Shown in pieces: positions 6,838-14,173 of a stretch of 32,565 bases of DNA. Under the pieces are notes generated by a model that was not told the DNA's origin, ran no database searches, and worked only from the letters and a program-made list of their open reading frames with translations. Both the position numbers and the translations under genes were made by a program. Each line of letters begins with the position of its first letter. The stretch's first letter is position 1. Source of the stretch: JAGVXH01 sp043810285 (GTDB lineage Archaea; Nanobdellota; Nanobdellia; Pacearchaeales; GW2011-AR1); NCBI GenBank assembly GCA_043810285.1, contig JBDROH010000009.1, forward strand, positions 1 to 32,565, read 5' to 3'.

Positions 6838-6947
6838 ATAAGCTGAGGACGAGCAATTCGCTTTGAGCAAGACAAAAACAAAATAATTTTGCGAAATGCA
6901 AATTGTGAGAGAAGGTTTTCACCAATGACCCTCGGAAATTTACAAAA
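6838..6947 (+). promoter_or_regulatory. Long 5' leader of rps6e
   Basis: The leader starts with ATAAGCTGAGGA and ends with an AAGGTTTTCA...TTTACAAAA block. Both are shared with the relic at 6083-6130. Bases 6850-6911 (62 nt) are missing from the relic. This extra block can form CAAAA-TAA-TTTTG (6878-6890 region) inside a longer TTCGC/GCGAA pairing. It could be an insertion here or a deletion there. No function is assigned. Confidence 0.4.
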
Positions 6948-7379
6948 ATGGTTTTCAAAATAAACATAGCACACAAAGGAAAGACATACAAAGTCGAGAC
7001 TGAAGACGAAAAGTTAGTTGGCTCTTCAATTGGAGATAAAATTAAAGGTGAAGAAATCTCCGAGGACTTAGCTGGGTACGAAATAGAAATTACTGGAACA
7101 TCTGACAAGGCTGGTTTCACAGGAATGATTGATATCGAAGGACCAAACTTACACAAAGTCTTACTAGGTTATGGAAAAGGCATGCATAAAAAACCTAGGG
7201 GAGAGAAAAAGGTTAACAAAAAACCAAAAGGATTAAGGTTAAGAAAAACCGTCCGAGGAAAAGAAATCTCTATTGATACAGTTCAGATTAACACAAAAGT
7301 TCTAAAAGAAGGTTCTAAAAAATTCAATGCATTTTTCGAAAAGCCAGAAACTCCAGAAGAAAAATCCGAAAAGAATTAA
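6948..7379 (+). CDS. rps6e: Ribosomal protein eS6
   Basis: A 143-residue small-subunit protein found only in archaea and eukaryotes. The start MVFKINIAHKGKTYKVE, the central LAGYEIEITGTSDKAGF and the basic LHKVLLGYGKGMHKKPRGEKK and GLRLRKTVRGKEIS are typical of eS6. The acidic/Lys-rich tail (PETPEEKSEKN) is variable in the family. In many archaea rps6e lies directly beside infB and/or eif2g. Here both factors are nearby (3149 and 9563) but separated, and a relic joining rps6e and infB sits between. The ATG is the one whose sequence context is shared with the relic (mutated there to AGG). Confidence 0.95.
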   Translation: MVFKINIAHKGKTYKVETEDEKLVGSSIGDKIKGEEISEDLAGYEIEITGTSDKAGFTGMIDIEGPNLHKVLLGYGKGMHKKPRGEKKVNKKPKGLRLRKTVRGKEISIDTVQINTKVLKEGSKKFNAFFEKPETPEEKSEKN

Positions 7380-7399
7380 TTTTATCGATTCTAGAAAAT

Positions 7400-7407
7400 C
7401 TTATAAG
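7400..7407 (+). promoter_or_regulatory. TATA-like box of cysS
   Basis: CTTATAAG, 22-29 nt before the cysS ATG, fitting a leaderless mRNA. Confidence 0.4.
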
Positions 7408-7428
7408 TAGGGAAAACTTATCTAATAC

Positions 7429-8760
7429 ATGACATTAAAAATTTATAATACTCTATCAAAAAAGCTAGAGAACTTTAAACCAATAGAAAAAGGAAAGGTA
7501 AAAATGTATGTTTGTGGGCCGACAGTTAATGACGTGCCCCATTTAGGACACGCGAGACAACAGATAACATTTGATATACTCAGAAAATATTTAGAATTCT
7601 GCGGGAACAAAGTCACATTTGTTTCAAACATCACAGACATAGATGATAAAATAATCAACAAAGCCAAAGAATTAGGAATTGAAATCAATGACCTCACTGA
7701 AAAAAACCTAAAAGCACATAAAGAAGATTACAAAAAAATTGGAGTTAGAAAACCAGACATCCAACCAAAAGCTACAGAATATATCCAAGAAATGATTAAC
7801 TTGGTAAAAAAATTAGAAGAGAAAGAATACGCATACCGGATAGAAGACGATGGAATTTATTTTAATATTTCTAAATTCAAAGGATATGGAAAACTCTCAG
7901 GTCAAAAAATAAAAGATCTAAAGGCTGGCGCAAGAATAAAAGTCAAAGACAAAAAAAGAAACAAAGAAGATTTTGTATTGTGGAAATTTTCTAAACTAGG
8001 AGAACCAAAATGGAAAAGTCCTTGGGGTGAAGGTCGTCCTGGATGGCATATTGAGTGTTCTGCAATGTCTGAAAAAATTTTAGGATTACCCCTAGATATT
8101 CACGGGGGCGGACAAGATTTAATATTCCCTCACCACGAGGATGAAATTGCTCAATCCGAAGCTGCTTACGGAAAAAAATTATCTAATTATTGGGTACATA
8201 ATGGAATGGTAAATGTAAATAATGTAAAAATGAGCAAAAGTCTCGGGAACTTTAAAACCATCAAAGATTTGTTATTGAAATACTCTGGTGAAATAATCAG
8301 ATATTTCACAATTTCCGGACACTATAGAAAACCTCTTGATTTTTCAAAAGAGAAACTAGAAAACATAGAAAATTCCTATAATCGGCTCAAAAATATTACT
8401 TCCAAATTAGTTGATGATGGGAAAATCAACGAAAATTATATCAATAAATTTAAGGAAGCAATGGATGACGACTTAAACACCTCGGAAGCCCTATCTGTTT
8501 TGTGGAAATTATTGAGAAACACCGAGGCTGATGGAAAATATCAAACAATTAAAAAAATTGATGAAGTTCTAGGACTTAATCTTCTAAAAAAGGAAAACAT
8601 TTCCCTCCCAAAAGAGATTCAAAAATTAGTCCTCAAAAGAGAAACGAGTAGAAAAGAAAAAAATTTTGAAAAGGCTGATAAAATTAGGAAAGATATTGAA
8701 AAAAAAGGCTATATTATCGACGACACTCCAGAAGGTTCTAAAATAAGTTATAAAAATTAG
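7429..8760 (+). CDS. cysS: Cysteinyl-tRNA synthetase
   Basis: A 443-residue class I aminoacyl-tRNA synthetase that charges tRNA-Cys. The HIGH motif is HLGH (38-41), preceded by zinc ligand C29 in YVCGPTVND. Further zinc ligands are C210 in GWHIECSAMS and the HHEDE cluster (235-239). KMSKS is at 267-271. A helical anticodon-binding domain follows, with an (A/R)xxKNFEKADKIR-type helix near 420, as in bacterial CysRS. The length matches the compact forms used by many archaea. It stands alone between rps6e and a membrane-protein gene, with its own TATA-like box. Its presence makes the SepRS/SepCysS route unnecessary, though that cannot be checked here. Confidence 0.97.
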   Translation: MTLKIYNTLSKKLENFKPIEKGKVKMYVCGPTVNDVPHLGHARQQITFDILRKYLEFCGNKVTFVSNITDIDDKIINKAKELGIEINDLTEKNLKAHKEDYKKIGVRKPDIQPKATEYIQEMINLVKKLEEKEYAYRIEDDGIYFNISKFKGYGKLSGQKIKDLKAGARIKVKDKKRNKEDFVLWKFSKLGEPKWKSPWGEGRPGWHIECSAMSEKILGLPLDIHGGGQDLIFPHHEDEIAQSEAAYGKKLSNYWVHNGMVNVNNVKMSKSLGNFKTIKDLLLKYSGEIIRYFTISGHYRKPLDFSKEKLENIENSYNRLKNITSKLVDDGKINENYINKFKEAMDDDLNTSEALSVLWKLLRNTEADGKYQTIKKIDEVLGLNLLKKENISLPKEIQKLVLKRETSRKEKNFEKADKIRKDIEKKGYIIDDTPEGSKISYKN

Positions 8761-8786
8761 TTACTCAAAGAACAAGACATAACAAT

Positions 8787-8796
8787 CTTTAAAAAC
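8787..8796 (+). promoter_or_regulatory. TATA-like box of the 8817 membrane-protein gene
   Basis: CTTTAAAAAC, 21-30 nt before the ATG at 8817. Confidence 0.4.
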
Positions 8797-8816
8797 TATC
8801 GAAGATATAATCTATA

Positions 8817-9482
8817 ATGGAAGTAGAGGATGTTATCGGAGGGATTACAGAAATTTTTTCTAAAGAAGGTTATTTAATTCCTATCTTGATGTTTTTTACC
8901 GCAATTATTGTCGGTTACGCTATTTTTGTTTACTACTTTTATAGATATCTCGCAAAAAAGAATCTAATCGATTTGAATTTTGAACAATACAACCAATATA
9001 GCAATCCTACACTTATAAAATTTTTTGCAGTAATCTTCTATATAGCAGAATACATTATCCTACTCCCCATCCTAACTTCCTTTTGGTTCACAACCTTCGC
9101 AATCTTAATCCTAGTTCTTTCTGAAGGAATTCCTGCAGCTGGAATCCTTTTAATTTCTGCAGCACTAGTTGCATCAGTAAGAATCACGGCCTATCTCAGC
9201 GAAAATCTCTCAAAAGACCTTGCAAAAATGCTTCCATTCACACTTCTTGCAATAGCAATAACAAAACCCAGTTTTTTCACAATCAATACATTATTCTCAA
9301 GAATTCAAGAAATTCCTTTACTGTTTTCAAATATTCCTTACTACCTCATATTTATCGTAGCTATAGAACTAACTATGAGGATATCAGAGTTTATAGGAAA
9401 CTTATTTGCTCATAGTGAAGGAATTGCTGAAGAAACAATAGAAAAGGCAGAAAGCGAGAAAACAAAAGCCGAGACAGAATAA
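8817..9482 (+). CDS. Conserved-looking membrane protein, function unknown
   Basis: A 221-residue protein with an acidic amphipathic start, about five membrane helices (19-43, 68-90, 92-120, 138-160, 174-195) and a soluble acidic tail of about 25 residues rich in Glu, Ala and Lys (EETIEKAESEKTKAETE) that may form a short helix. There is no signal peptide cleavage site or catalytic motif. A loop between helices 1 and 2 contains NFEQYNQYSNP. I do not recognise the family. It lies between cysS and eif2g with its own TATA-like box, so its neighbours say little about function. Confidence 0.75.
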   Translation: MEVEDVIGGITEIFSKEGYLIPILMFFTAIIVGYAIFVYYFYRYLAKKNLIDLNFEQYNQYSNPTLIKFFAVIFYIAEYIILLPILTSFWFTTFAILILVLSEGIPAAGILLISAALVASVRITAYLSENLSKDLAKMLPFTLLAIAITKPSFFTINTLFSRIQEIPLLFSNIPYYLIFIVAIELTMRISEFIGNLFAHSEGIAEETIEKAESEKTKAETE

Positions 9483-9533
9483 TATTTGTCTTTCTAGAGA
9501 GAATTATAATTTTAAAATAAATTTTTAAGAAGT

Positions 9534-9541
9534 CTTAAAAA
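9534..9541 (+). promoter_or_regulatory. TATA-like box of eif2g
   Basis: CTTAAAAA, 22-29 nt before the eif2g ATG. Confidence 0.4.
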
Positions 9542-9562
9542 CCCCAATTCTTACATAGACTC

Positions 9563-10771
9563 ATGATAGAAAAATTAGACATATCAAAAATAGATACTAT
9601 AAATGTAGGAATAGTTGGACATATAGACCATGGAAAAACAACACTCCTTCAAAGACTCTCAGGTAAATGGGCAGACACACATTCTGAAGAATTAAAACGA
9701 GGCATAACAATAAAACTCGGTTATGCAGATGCTGTGATTTACGACCAAGACGGAATACTAACTGTCGAAAAAGATTCAAAAGGAAAACCAATCCGTTATA
9801 TAACTTTCGTAGATGCTCCAGGTCACGAGATGCTTATGGCAACAATGCTTTCAGGAGCGGCAATTATGGATGCAGCAATTCTCGTAGTAGCAGCAAATGA
9901 AGGAATCAAACCTCAAACACAAGAACATCTCATCGCACTAAAAGCAAAAAAAATAAATAAAATTATTATAGTCCAAAATAAAATAGACCTTGTCTCAAAA
10001 GAACAAGCTTTAAAAAATTACGAAGATATAAAAAATTTTGTCAAAGGAACAATCGCAGAAGATTCACCGATAATTCCAGTCTCTGCACAACAAGAAGTAA
10101 ACCTCGATAAGGTTTTAGAAGAACTATGCAAAATTGAGATTACTAAATCTATATTAACTGAGAAACCATTATTTTTAGTAGCTCGAAGTTTTGATATAAA
10201 TCTTCCAGGAACAAAGATAAATAATCTTCACGGAGGAGTTCTCGGAGGAGCATTAAAACGCGGAGTCCTCAAAATTGGAGATATAATAGAAATCAAACCT
10301 GGTTATTCTTATAAAAAACAAAATCAGTATCATTACAAAACCGTTCAATCAAAAATTGTCTCTATGCAAAAAGGAGAATATCCCGTTACTGAAGCATTCC
10401 CTGGGGGAAGTCTAGCCATAGAAACAGAACTCGATCCGAGCTTAACAAAAGCAGACGCACTCTCTGGAAGTGTAGCATCTCTTCTAGGTAACTTACCTGA
10501 AATAACTGAAATAATCACTATCAAATTCACACTCTTCAAAGAAGTTTTTGGAACAGGAAAACACGAGCCAGTCCAAAACTTAAAAACTCCTGAAACATTA
10601 ATGCTCAGTTTAAACACTTCAACCACCGTCGGACAAATAATTAAAATCAACGAAGACCGAGCTGAACTTAATTTAAAAATTCCAATAGTTCCGTTAAAAG
10701 GAGAATCGATTGGAATCGCGCGAAATTTCAACAATCATTGGCGACTCATCGGTTTTGGCGAAATCTGTTGA
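9563..10771 (+). CDS. eif2g: Translation initiation factor aIF2 gamma subunit
   Basis: A 402-residue GTPase that, with the alpha and beta subunits, carries initiator Met-tRNA to the small ribosomal subunit. G1 is GHIDHGKT (19-26), switch I/G2 is SEELKRGITIKLGYADA (41-57), G3 DAPGH (84-88), G4 NKID (139-142), and G5 VSAQQ near 174. The two beta-barrel domains follow (FLVARSFDINLPGT, GGVLGGALKRGVLKIGD). Archaeal and eukaryotic gamma subunits normally carry a four-Cys zinc knuckle between G2 and G3. Here that stretch (59-79, YDQDGILTVEKDSKG...) has no cysteine. The last codons and stop recur in part at 10815-10834. The alpha and beta subunits are not in this window. Confidence 0.96.
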   Translation: MIEKLDISKIDTINVGIVGHIDHGKTTLLQRLSGKWADTHSEELKRGITIKLGYADAVIYDQDGILTVEKDSKGKPIRYITFVDAPGHEMLMATMLSGAAIMDAAILVVAANEGIKPQTQEHLIALKAKKINKIIIVQNKIDLVSKEQALKNYEDIKNFVKGTIAEDSPIIPVSAQQEVNLDKVLEELCKIEITKSILTEKPLFLVARSFDINLPGTKINNLHGGVLGGALKRGVLKIGDIIEIKPGYSYKKQNQYHYKTVQSKIVSMQKGEYPVTEAFPGGSLAIETELDPSLTKADALSGSVASLLGNLPEITEIITIKFTLFKEVFGTGKHEPVQNLKTPETLMLSLNTSTTVGQIIKINEDRAELNLKIPIVPLKGESIGIARNFNNHWRLIGFGEIC

Positions 10772-10834
10772 CTTTAATAAATAAAATTGAATCTTAAAAT
10801 TAACCAATCGAATAGAAATCTGTTGACTTCAATA
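10760..10834. repeat. 20-bp direct repeat of the eif2g 3' end
   Basis: GAAATCTGTTGACTTTAATA (10760-10779), covering the last three codons and stop of eif2g, recurs with one mismatch at 10815-10834. The gap is 35 nt. It looks like a short local duplication in the intergenic region. Confidence 0.6.
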
Positions 10835-10835
10835 G

Positions 10836-10860
10836 ACTGTTGAACTTTAAAGTTAACAGT
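10836..10860. terminator. Inverted repeat after eif2g
   Basis: ACTGTT and AACAGT flank the perfect palindrome AACTTTAAAGTT, with one bulged G, giving a near-continuous 25-nt inverted repeat. There is no T run directly after, so it may be a processing signal, protein-binding site or terminator. It sits 37 nt before the next gene's TATA-like box. Confidence 0.3.
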
Positions 10861-10896
10861 AGAAACCTATTTTAAAAAACAAGTCAAACACAAACA

Positions 10897-10904
10897 TTAT
10901 AAAA
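10897..10904 (+). promoter_or_regulatory. TATA-like box of the 10925 gene
   Basis: TTATAAAA, 21-28 nt before the ATG at 10925. Confidence 0.4.
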
Positions 10905-10924
10905 TAAGATTTCCTTTATTAGAT

Positions 10925-11470
10925 ATGTTGGAACAACAAAAAAGAGCAAAACAATCCATTCCCAAAGTAAGATATACTTATGCTGGAAAAGAGTCTTTAG
11001 AAGAAATTATTTACAAATCTTTCCCTAGACAATTGAGACCTACAAATAAAACAAACACCTATCTAGGAATAATTTTTCTCGCAGTTTTAATCTTAGCATT
11101 CATCAACTTTCCTTACAGTGCCCTCACAACAGGAAATACCGATATTACAATTAATGTTGGATATCCTTTGCCATTTCTGGAATTTAATCTAACCGAATCT
11201 GAAAGCAATCCGCTACTAATCGGAGGTTTAGTTTTAGACCTAATACTCTACTTTTTCATCGCCTACATAGCTGATGTAATCACTAATCTTATCCTAAATA
11301 ATCCATTATTACTGTCAACAGAAGACTCTAAAAAAATACCTAAAATTTTTGAAGATAGAAAGGCTAGAACAGTAGCGGAAAAATTAACAGAAAAAGTTAT
11401 TAAGAAAACACAACCTCCAACCAAACCTAATAATCTCCAAAGCTCGAATCAAACTTTATCTAAAAAATAA
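10925..11470 (+). CDS. Two-helix membrane protein, function unknown
   Basis: A 181-residue protein. A soluble basic N-terminal part of about 40 residues (LEQQKRAKQSIPK, GKESLEEIIYKSFPRQLRP) precedes a membrane helix at about 46-64. A loop of about 30 residues containing PLPFLEFNLTESESNP follows, then a second helix pair region (98-128) with GGLVLDLILYFFIAYIADVI. The tail is Lys/Thr/Asn-rich and probably disordered. The basic N-terminus and tail suggest both ends are cytoplasmic. I do not recognise it. It converges with gyrA, whose stop codon lies one base beyond its own. Confidence 0.65.
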   Translation: MLEQQKRAKQSIPKVRYTYAGKESLEEIIYKSFPRQLRPTNKTNTYLGIIFLAVLILAFINFPYSALTTGNTDITINVGYPLPFLEFNLTESESNPLLIGGLVLDLILYFFIAYIADVITNLILNNPLLLSTEDSKKIPKIFEDRKARTVAEKLTEKVIKKTQPPTKPNNLQSSNQTLSKK

Positions 11471-11471
11471 A

Positions 11472-13976
11472 CTAATCTTCTTCAATAAGTTCATCAATAG
11501 GAACTCTTATCAAATCACTAACTTTATCCTTCTCATCTAATCTAATAATTCTAACACCTTGAGTTACCCGACCCATTATTCTAATATTTTCAACTGGCGT
11601 TCGAATTACAATTCCTTTCTCAGTCATCACAATAATGTTATCTGAATCAGTAACTGACTGTGATGTTACAATCTTACCAGTCTTATCTGTAACACTCATA
11701 TTAATCACTCCCTTTCCTGCTCGACCAGTCAAACGATAATCCTCAATTGCACTCCTCTTACCATAACCATTCCGAGTGATAGTCAAAATAGAAAAACTAG
11801 TTTTATCTTCGGAAGGTAAAACTTCTAATGACACAACCTTATCACCCTTTGCAAGTTTAATCCCCGCTACCCCATATGAGGCCCTACCCATCGACCGAAC
11901 ATCTTCACCTTTAAATCTAATCGCTTGACCATTTTGAGTAACCAAAAGAACTTCCTGCTTTTTCTTAAGAGGTTTAACACTAATCAGCGTATCCTGGACT
12001 TCGACAACCTTGATTGCCTTAATCCCTCCTTTTCGAGGATTCGCAAACTGCGACAACTCAATTTTTTTAATAACGCCTTTCTCCGTAGCCATCATTAGAT
12101 AATCTTCAAATTCCTTTACTGCTAGAACCGACGTAACTTTTTCATCTTTCAATTCAAGCAGATTAACAATCGCCTTTCCTTTCGTAGACTTCGCTGAAGA
12201 AGGAATCTCATGAGCTTTCAACCAATGGACCTTTCCTTTGTCAGTAAAAAACAACATATAATCATGTGTAGAACAAGTCAACAAATCTTTAACAAAATCT
12301 CCCTCTGTCAAATCCGAACCAATCACCCCCTTACCACCTCGCTTCTGTTCCTTATACTGTTGCAAATCTAACCTCTTAATATAACCCTTCTCAGTAATTG
12401 TCACAACAACATCTTTCTTATCAATAAGGTCATGCTCTTCAAATTCTTTTGTTGACCCAACAACTCTCGTCTTTCGAGTATCACCATAAGCTTCTTTCAA
12501 CTCAACCATATCTTTTTTGATAATTTCCAAAATCTCTTTTTCCCCACTAAGAATCTTATTCAACTTATCAATCAATTTATTCAAATTAGATTCTTCATCT
12601 TTCAATTTCTCAAATTCCAAAGAGGTAATCTGATGTAACCTCATTTCCAAAATAGCTTCAGTCTGTCTATCACTCAGTTCATATTTCATCTTCAATTGAT
12701 TTGCCGCATCACTCTTAGTCTTAGCAGCTCGAATCAACTTAACAACTGCATCAATATTTGACTGTGCAACTAAAAGACCATCGACAATATGCAACCTTTC
12801 TTTCGCTTTATGCAAATCAAACTCCTTAGTTTTCCGAATAACTTTCTGACGGTGTCCAACATAAACCTGAATATATTCTCTGAGGGTTAATAACTTAGGA
12901 ACTCGATTAACTAACGCTAACATACTTGCATTAAAACTAATTCTCAATTGAGTATACTTATACAATCTGTTCAAGGTAAACTTCGTCTCACTCCCATTTC
13001 TTAATTCAATAACAATTCGAACCTTCCCTTTGCTAGATTCGTCTCGAATATCGCTAACATCAGGTAATTTTTTATCACGAACTAAATTCGCAATCTGTTC
13101 AACCAAACTCGCTTTGTTCACTTGATAAGGAATTTCAGTAATAATAATCTTCATCTTACTTTTAGCATTCTTAGGCTCCTCTACAACAGTCTTACCATCA
13201 AGAATCAACTTACCTCTACCTTCAGTATAAATTTGTTTAATCTCTCCACTAATCATCCCTCCCGTCGGAAAATCTGGAGCTTTAATCGCATCAATCAATT
13301 CCTTATCCTCACAATTTGGATTATCCAAATAAACCGAAATCGCATCACAAGTATTATTCAAATTATGTGGGGGAATATTTGTAGCCATACCAACAGCAAT
13401 ACCGCTAGCACCATTCAAAAATAAATTTGGAATTCTCCCTGGAAGAACAATCGGTTCCTCTTTAGTATTAGAATAATTGGGCATCATTTCGACAGTTTTC
13501 TTATCAACATCTAACAAAATTTCTTCGCTAATCTTTCCCAACTTAGCCTCGGTATATCTATACGCCGCAGGACTATCTCCATCCATTGAACCAAAATTAC
13601 CCTGTCCAATAACTAAAGGATATCTCAAAGACCAGCTCTGCGCCATACGAACCATCGCATCATAAATTGAAGCATCACCGTGAGGGTGATACTGTCCCAT
13701 TGTATCACCAACAATCGCCGCTGATTTTTTAGTCGGTTTATTATGATAAATTCCCGCCTCATTCATTGCCCAAATAATTCTTCGATGAACCGGTTTCAAA
13801 CCATCTTCCGCTGCAGGTAAGGCTCGAGCCACAATCACTGACATAGCATAATTCAAATAAGCCTCACGCATCTCCGACGATATCTCTACATTAATCAATT
13901 CCTTGGCTTTAACATTAATACGTTCATCTTTAACAGGAATAGTATTCTCTGTTTCAATAAATTCATCTTCACTCAT
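11472..13976 (-). CDS. gyrA: DNA gyrase subunit A
   Basis: An 834-residue type IIA topoisomerase subunit that breaks and rejoins DNA to introduce negative supercoils with GyrB. The winged-helix breakage domain contains HRRIIWAM, the HPHGDASIYDA helix and catalytic Tyr141 in AAYRYTE. The GyrA box QKRGGKG (544-550) marks it as gyrase and not topoisomerase IV. The C-terminal beta-pinwheel blades follow (repeats of the form GKGxxNM, GxxGIKxIK, RxTQGVRxIRL). Position 102 is Ala where E. coli has Ser83, a residue linked to quinolone contact. It is the last gene of gyrB-zinc ribbon-gyrA, overlapping the zinc-ribbon gene by four bases. Gyrase in archaea is known to derive from bacteria by transfer. 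Confidence 0.97.
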   Translation of the reverse strand: MSEDEFIETENTIPVKDERINVKAKELINVEISSEMREAYLNYAMSVIVARALPAAEDGLKPVHRRIIWAMNEAGIYHNKPTKKSAAIVGDTMGQYHPHGDASIYDAMVRMAQSWSLRYPLVIGQGNFGSMDGDSPAAYRYTEAKLGKISEEILLDVDKKTVEMMPNYSNTKEEPIVLPGRIPNLFLNGASGIAVGMATNIPPHNLNNTCDAISVYLDNPNCEDKELIDAIKAPDFPTGGMISGEIKQIYTEGRGKLILDGKTVVEEPKNAKSKMKIIITEIPYQVNKASLVEQIANLVRDKKLPDVSDIRDESSKGKVRIVIELRNGSETKFTLNRLYKYTQLRISFNASMLALVNRVPKLLTLREYIQVYVGHRQKVIRKTKEFDLHKAKERLHIVDGLLVAQSNIDAVVKLIRAAKTKSDAANQLKMKYELSDRQTEAILEMRLHQITSLEFEKLKDEESNLNKLIDKLNKILSGEKEILEIIKKDMVELKEAYGDTRKTRVVGSTKEFEEHDLIDKKDVVVTITEKGYIKRLDLQQYKEQKRGGKGVIGSDLTEGDFVKDLLTCSTHDYMLFFTDKGKVHWLKAHEIPSSAKSTKGKAIVNLLELKDEKVTSVLAVKEFEDYLMMATEKGVIKKIELSQFANPRKGGIKAIKVVEVQDTLISVKPLKKKQEVLLVTQNGQAIRFKGEDVRSMGRASYGVAGIKLAKGDKVVSLEVLPSEDKTSFSILTITRNGYGKRSAIEDYRLTGRAGKGVINMSVTDKTGKIVTSQSVTDSDNIIVMTEKGIVIRTPVENIRIMGRVTQGVRIIRLDEKDKVSDLIRVPIDELIEED

Positions 13977-14173
13977 TTGTTAGTTCTCCTTTTTTTAGCT
14001 AATTTTTTCTTATCCAGAACAATTATAGGAAAACTTATAGATGTAAATCCGCACTTACTACATTTCATTTGAGGAACAATCCCAAACAAATTTCCAAATC
14101 CAAACACATATCTCACATCCACCGATTTACATTTCGGACAAAAATATACCGTAACATCTTTCTCATTAACCAT
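13973..14173 (-). CDS. Small zinc-ribbon protein between gyrB and gyrA
   Basis: A 66-residue protein with C12-P-K-C15 and C38-S-K-C41 knuckles, 22 residues apart and typical of a zinc ribbon, followed by a Lys/Arg-rich tail (KKKLAKKRRTNK) suited to nucleic-acid contact. The segment between knuckles, VRYVFGFGNLFGIVPQMK, is Gly/aromatic-rich and could be membrane-peripheral. Its ATG overlaps the gyrB stop by one base and its stop overlaps the gyrA start by four, so all three are translationally coupled. The tight coupling suggests a gyrase-related or co-regulated role, but this is inference. I recognise no named family. Confidence 0.75.
   Translation of the reverse strand: MVNEKDVTVYFCPKCKSVDVRYVFGFGNLFGIVPQMKCSKCGFTSISFPIIVLDKKKLAKKRRTNK

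Noticed and set aside
6836..7156. Minus-strand 106-residue frame over the rps6e leader and start
   Set aside because: It overlaps the conserved rps6e coding sequence and has no recognisable domain.
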